Below are positions 6,375 to 8,787 of a stretch of 8,787 bases of DNA, one piece after another. The notes beneath the pieces are model-generated. The model saw nothing but the letters and a program-made list of their open reading frames with translations, made no database searches and was not told the origin of the DNA. Position numbers and translations under genes: made by a program. This DNA comes from Clostridia bacterium (lineage in GTDB: Bacteria; Bacillota; Clostridia; Saccharofermentanales; UBA5734): contig RZZF01000057.1 of assembly GCA_009929975.1 (NCBI GenBank), forward strand, positions 1 to 8,787, read 5' to 3'. Each line of letters opens with the position of its first letter. Positions within the stretch are counted from its first letter, which is position 1.

Positions 6375-7250
6375 TCAAGGTTTGGTGCTGAGCAGTTCAT
6401 GAATAAAGCGGGTTGCTTCCGGCAGGCGCTCAACGGTATAGTTCTCAAGGGCACCGGCATCGCACAGTCCGGCAATGACCGGATCCACCGGAATGCGGGC
6501 GAACAGCGGGATATTCATCTTCGCTGCTGCGGCGGCTGTCTGACCCTCGCCAAATAACTTGATCTCGTGATCACAGTCCGGGCAGCTGATATAACTCATG
6601 TTTTCAATCAGCCCAAAGATCCTGACACCCATCATGGTTGCCATATTTTCTGCTTTTTTGACAATCATCGAAACCAGATCCTGTGGGGTTGATACAACAA
6701 AAATGCCATCCAGAGGAATCGACTGGAAGACAGTCAGCGGGACATCGCCGGTTCCCGGCGGCAGATCAATCAGCAAAACATCCAGCGTATCCCAGATCAC
6801 ATCGGTCCAGAACTGCTTGACGATGCCGGAAATGATCGGTCCACGCCAAAGAACCGGGGATTCCGGATTATCCAGCATCAGATTGATTGAGACAATCTGA
6901 ATACCCTGATGACTCTGTGCCGGGAAAATTCCATTTTCTGTTCCTGACAGCCGGCCGGACAGGCCGAAGATCCTGGGAATGGATGGCCCTGTGATATCAG
7001 CGTCGAGAATGCCGACGGTCAGTCCCTGCTGTGCCAGTTCATGGGCCAGCAGTGACGTCACCAGCGACTTGCCAACACCGCCTTTACCGCTGCAGACCCC
7101 GATCACTGACCGGACCTGAGCCAGATCATGCAGCGCTTCCAAAGACGGAGCCTGATTCTGACGCGCGTTCTGATTCTGTTCGGGAGGACAGGTATCCTGA
7201 CCAACCGACGGGCAGCTGTTTTTGCTTGGGCATGATTCACATGAAGCCAT
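6375..7250 (-). CDS. mrp: Mrp/NBP35-family iron-sulfur carrier ATPase
   Basis: This 291-residue P-loop ATPase belongs to the Mrp/ApbC/NBP35 family, whose members carry or assemble Fe-S clusters in the cytoplasm. It has the deviant Walker A SGKGGVGKS (54-62), DADITGPSIPRIFG (83-96), LLIDLPPGTGD (159-169), STPQDLVSM (187-195), ENMSYISCPDC with the family CxxC (Cys223, Cys226) and an FGEG motif. The N-terminal extension is rich in cysteine (Cys4, Cys7, Cys13, Cys21), recalling the N-terminal cluster site of NBP35-like proteins, although the spacing differs. The N-terminal DUF59 domain of many bacterial Mrp proteins is absent. The ATG at 7250 gives the typical MASCESC start; the best AGGA lies about 14 bases upstream, so translation may rely on a weak GAG or on coupling. 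A GTG at 7262 is possible. The gene is 39 bp downstream of the methyltransferase. Confidence 0.93.
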   Translation of the reverse strand: MASCESCPSKNSCPSVGQDTCPPEQNQNARQNQAPSLEALHDLAQVRSVIGVCSGKGGVGKSLVTSLLAHELAQQGLTVGILDADITGPSIPRIFGLSGRLSGTENGIFPAQSHQGIQIVSINLMLDNPESPVLWRGPIISGIVKQFWTDVIWDTLDVLLIDLPPGTGDVPLTVFQSIPLDGIFVVSTPQDLVSMIVKKAENMATMMGVRIFGLIENMSYISCPDCDHEIKLFGEGQTAAAAAKMNIPLFARIPVDPVIAGLCDAGALENYTVERLPEATRFIHELLSTKP

Positions 7251-7289
7251 AATTGTTCTCACTTTCCTTAGTCGGCAAATGGTACCGGC

Positions 7290-7919
7290 TTATTGATTCT
7301 CTTCGGCGGCAGTGTGCTGATTTTTCCCGGCGCACAGAACCCAGTATCCGGCGGATCGACCCAGCCGTTCTACGGTGAGACCAAGATCCATCAATGCCTT
7401 TTCCGCTGATGGCGCACCCTGCTTTTTCTGAATAACGATATAAAACCGGCCTGTATCGGTCAAGGCTGCCGCTGCTTCGGCGAACAGCCGGTAAACCACC
7501 ACCTTGCCGGCCCGGATCGGCGGATTGAGCACAATGGTGTCGAACCGGCCACTGACGGATGTCAATCCATCTGACTGGATTACATCAACATATTGGATAT
7601 GATTGAGGCGCAGATTACGTCTGGCCAGCGCAACGGCCCTGTGATTGACATCAGACATGATCATCTCCACATGAGGATAGCGCCGCTTTAAAACGATTCC
7701 AACCGGTCCGTAACCGCAGCCAAGGTCGAGAATCCGGCCGTACAGCGGGGGCTGTTCTAGAATCGTTTCGAGAAGATAACGTGTACCGTAGTCAAGTGCG
7801 AGCCGTGAAAATACCTGTCGATCAGTTTCGAATGTCAGATCAAGTCCGGCAAAGCGTGTCTGCCAGGATGAGATCTCATGGGCCGCGTCCGGTTCAGGTG
7901 TAAAATAGTGCTGTGTCAT
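7290..7919 (-). CDS. Class I SAM methyltransferase, RsmC/YbxB-like
   Basis: This 209-residue protein is a small-domain (MTS) methyltransferase. It shows SAM motif I DLGCGYG (65-71), the acidic residue after strand 2 in MSDVN (Asp90), QSDGLT (115-120), the catalytic NPPIRAGK (132-139), and a late FYIVIQKKQGAPSAEKAL stretch. The NPP motif is typical of enzymes that methylate an exocyclic amino group. Relatives such as the C-terminal half of RsmC methylate a guanine of 16S rRNA; this protein has only the single catalytic domain, like Bacillus YbxB, so its exact RNA target is uncertain. The ATG at 7919 lies close behind GAGGGG. It is 29 bp downstream of queT and 39 bp upstream of mrp, probably in one transcript. 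No truncation is seen. Confidence 0.9.
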   Translation of the reverse strand: MTQHYFTPEPDAAHEISSWQTRFAGLDLTFETDRQVFSRLALDYGTRYLLETILEQPPLYGRILDLGCGYGPVGIVLKRRYPHVEMIMSDVNHRAVALARRNLRLNHIQYVDVIQSDGLTSVSGRFDTIVLNPPIRAGKVVVYRLFAEAAAALTDTGRFYIVIQKKQGAPSAEKALMDLGLTVERLGRSAGYWVLCAGKNQHTAAEENQ

Positions 7920-7948
7920 GATCCCCTCACATCAATCAGCCGATGCGT

Positions 7949-8485
7949 TCAGTCAGAACGCGGCAAATTCCATCGAATTCGCCGCAGGGCCAGAAAAAAC
8001 GGCAGGCCGATCGCATAGACGACCACCGACTGTGAAACAAGGATCGAACCCATGAAAGCCAGAACAACCGGCAGTGTCACAGTCTGGTCCGGCAGCAGAA
8101 ACGGCAGATACAGTCCGACCACAATCGCGTTGACCCAGACAGACGGACTGATTACCAGAATCGTCCGGTACCATCTGGACGGTTCCGTCTTCAGCCATAA
8201 CATCTGCAGCCGCCAGGTCAGCCAGGCAGCAGTCAAGGTCGCCAGACTGCCGAGAATGATGTCAAGCAGTCCGAATGTCTGTGGATTGAACAGATTCGTG
8301 ATCAGGCATCCAATGAAAAGTCCGGGCACCGCTGCCGGCGTCAGGGCTGCCAGAACCGTCAGCGCCTCGGCCAGGCGGAACTGGAAAGGACCGCCAAACG
8401 CGAATTGCGCGAAGGGCAGCGTCAGTACCACATAAGCCGCAGCGATCACCGCCGCCTGTGTCATCATTCGGGTCGTCAACTTCAT
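7949..8485 (-). CDS. queT: QueT-family transporter (ECF S component)
   Basis: This 178-residue, very hydrophobic protein belongs to the QueT family, the substrate-binding membrane component of ECF-type transporters thought to import queuosine precursors such as preQ1. About five to six membrane segments can be seen: roughly 10-30, 38-60, 72-92, 106-130, 137-157 and a short one near 158-167. The family signature is clear: FRLAEALTVLAALTPAAVPGL (36-56), GCLITN (59-64) and GLLDIILGSLATLTAAW (72-88). The length is normal. The ATG at 8485 is 5 bases after GGAGGAG (8491-8497). The energising ECF proteins (EcfA, EcfT) are not in this window and would come from a shared module elsewhere. It leads a probable operon with the methyltransferase and mrp. 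The substrate is inferred from the family. Confidence 0.93.
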   Translation of the reverse strand: MKLTTRMMTQAAVIAAAYVVLTLPFAQFAFGGPFQFRLAEALTVLAALTPAAVPGLFIGCLITNLFNPQTFGLLDIILGSLATLTAAWLTWRLQMLWLKTEPSRWYRTILVISPSVWVNAIVVGLYLPFLLPDQTVTLPVVLAFMGSILVSQSVVVYAIGLPFFLALRRIRWNLPRSD

Positions 8486-8498
8486 TTATTCTCCTCCG

Positions 8499-8517
8499 CG
8501 GTGAAAGACAGTCACCG
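8499..8517 (-). promoter_or_regulatory. Hairpin in the queT leader
   Basis: CGGTGA and TCACCG form a perfect 6-bp stem with a 7-nt loop; the stem ends one base before the GGAGGAG site of queT. Formed in the mRNA, it could affect ribosome access. It does not match the conserved core of a preQ1-I riboswitch, so its function is unknown. Confidence 0.35.
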
Positions 8518-8521
8518 GGTC

Positions 8522-8549
8522 ATTATCCAATCGACGCGTCTTTTCTGAA
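8522..8549 (-). promoter_or_regulatory. Possible queT promoter
   Basis: On the minus strand GATAAT (-10, 8522-8527; 5 of 6) follows TTCAGA (-35, 8544-8549; 4 of 6) by 16 bases. Transcription would begin near 8515, making the leader about 30 nt, mostly the hairpin at 8499-8517 and the ribosome binding site. It lies just after the rRNA operon terminator. Confidence 0.35.
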
Positions 8550-8575
8550 ATTGCTCAGACGACAGCCGTCAACCA

Positions 8576-8603
8576 TAAAAAGAGCCGGTAATCATACCGG
8601 CTC
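8576..8603 (-). terminator. Rho-independent terminator of the rRNA/tRNA operon
   Basis: GAGCCGGTA and TACCGGCTC form a perfect 9-bp stem with a 4-nt loop (TGAT), followed at once by five T's on the minus strand. It lies 6 bases after the encoded CCA of tRNA-Asn and should end the 5S-tRNA transcript before queT. Confidence 0.92.
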
Positions 8604-8608
8604 CGCGA

Positions 8609-8684
8609 TGGCTCCTCAAGTAGGACTCGAACCTACGACCCTGCGGTTAACAGCCGCATGCTCTACCAACTGAGCTATTGAGGA
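8609..8684 (-). tRNA. tRNA-Asn (anticodon GTT)
   Basis: The 76-nt sequence folds as a standard cloverleaf: acceptor TCCTCAA/TTGAGGA with all 7 pairs, D arm AGCTCAGTTGGTAGAGC, anticodon stem TGCGG/CCGCA with loop CTGTTAA (anticodon GTT at 8649-8651), and T arm GTAGGTTCGAGTCCTAC. The discriminator is G and CCA is encoded (8609-8611). It starts about 7 nt after the end of 5S rRNA, as is common in Firmicutes rRNA operons. Confidence 0.97.
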
Positions 8685-8691
8685 ATATAAT

Positions 8692-8787
8692 CCGGCAGAG
8701 ACCTATTTTCCCGGGCCGTTACCAGCCAAGTATCGTCGGCACAAGAGAGCTTAACTGCTGTGTTCGGGATGGGAACAGGTGTGACCT
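8692..8787 (-). rRNA. rrf: 5S ribosomal RNA, 3' part
   Basis: The minus strand reads AGGTCACACCTGTTCCCATC, then CCGAACACAGCAGTTAAGC and later GGGAAAATAGGTCTCTGCCGG, the conserved core and 3' helix of bacterial 5S rRNA. About 96 of roughly 117 nt are present; the 5' end lies beyond the right edge. The 3' end is set near 8692 from the helix and may be off by a few bases. Confidence 0.95.

Noticed and set aside
8486..8580. preQ1-I or preQ1-II riboswitch before queT
   Set aside because: The conserved preQ1-I core was not found; the hairpin faintly recalls the first stem of preQ1-II, but the downstream stem of that class is missing.
1..8787. CRISPR array, insertion sequence or phage genes
   Set aside because: No regularly spaced direct repeats, transposase, integrase or terminal inverted repeats were seen.

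Overview
The window looks like ordinary chromosomal DNA from a fairly GC-rich Gram-positive bacterium, most likely a member of the Firmicutes (Bacillota). The evidence is strong AGGAGG-type Shine-Dalgarno sites before nearly every gene, a 5S rRNA followed at once by a tRNA-Asn with an encoded CCA end, a QueT-type ECF transporter component, and the MEP isoprenoid pathway next to radA. I cannot name a genus from the sequence. No phage, transposon, CRISPR array or integration site is visible.

Layout from left to right. (1) On the minus strand, araD (L-ribulose-5-phosphate 4-epimerase) is followed by the first 81 codons of an acyl-CoA ligase that runs off the left edge. (2) A divergent promoter region of about 175 bp separates araD from a plus-strand pair, radA (DNA repair ATPase) and ispD (MEP cytidylyltransferase), whose junction is only 7 bp. 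(3) ispD meets a minus-strand block tail to tail across 21 bp. Read in its own direction, that block is an XRE-cupin regulator, an acetyl/medium-chain acyl-CoA synthetase overlapping it by up to 4 bp, and an unusual IspF homologue. (4) About 220 bp without a gene holds the block's likely promoter and a nested palindromic operator. (5) A second minus-strand block, queT, a small-domain methyltransferase and mrp, has short gaps and probably one promoter. (6) At the right edge, also on the minus strand, is the end of an rRNA operon: partial 5S rRNA, tRNA-Asn and a clear rho-independent terminator.

Two MEP-pathway genes lie here. ispD keeps the common radA neighbourhood, but ispF is on the opposite strand, at the end of an acyl-CoA synthetase operon controlled by an XRE-cupin protein. 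The IspF protein keeps its zinc ligands but has lost the usual GDIG and FPDTD sequences and one catalytic-region threonine. This is the most notable anomaly in the window. The regulator's operator-like dyads and the hairpin in the queT leader are the next best leads. I saw no convincing wholly new system; most genes are recognisable housekeeping or metabolic functions.
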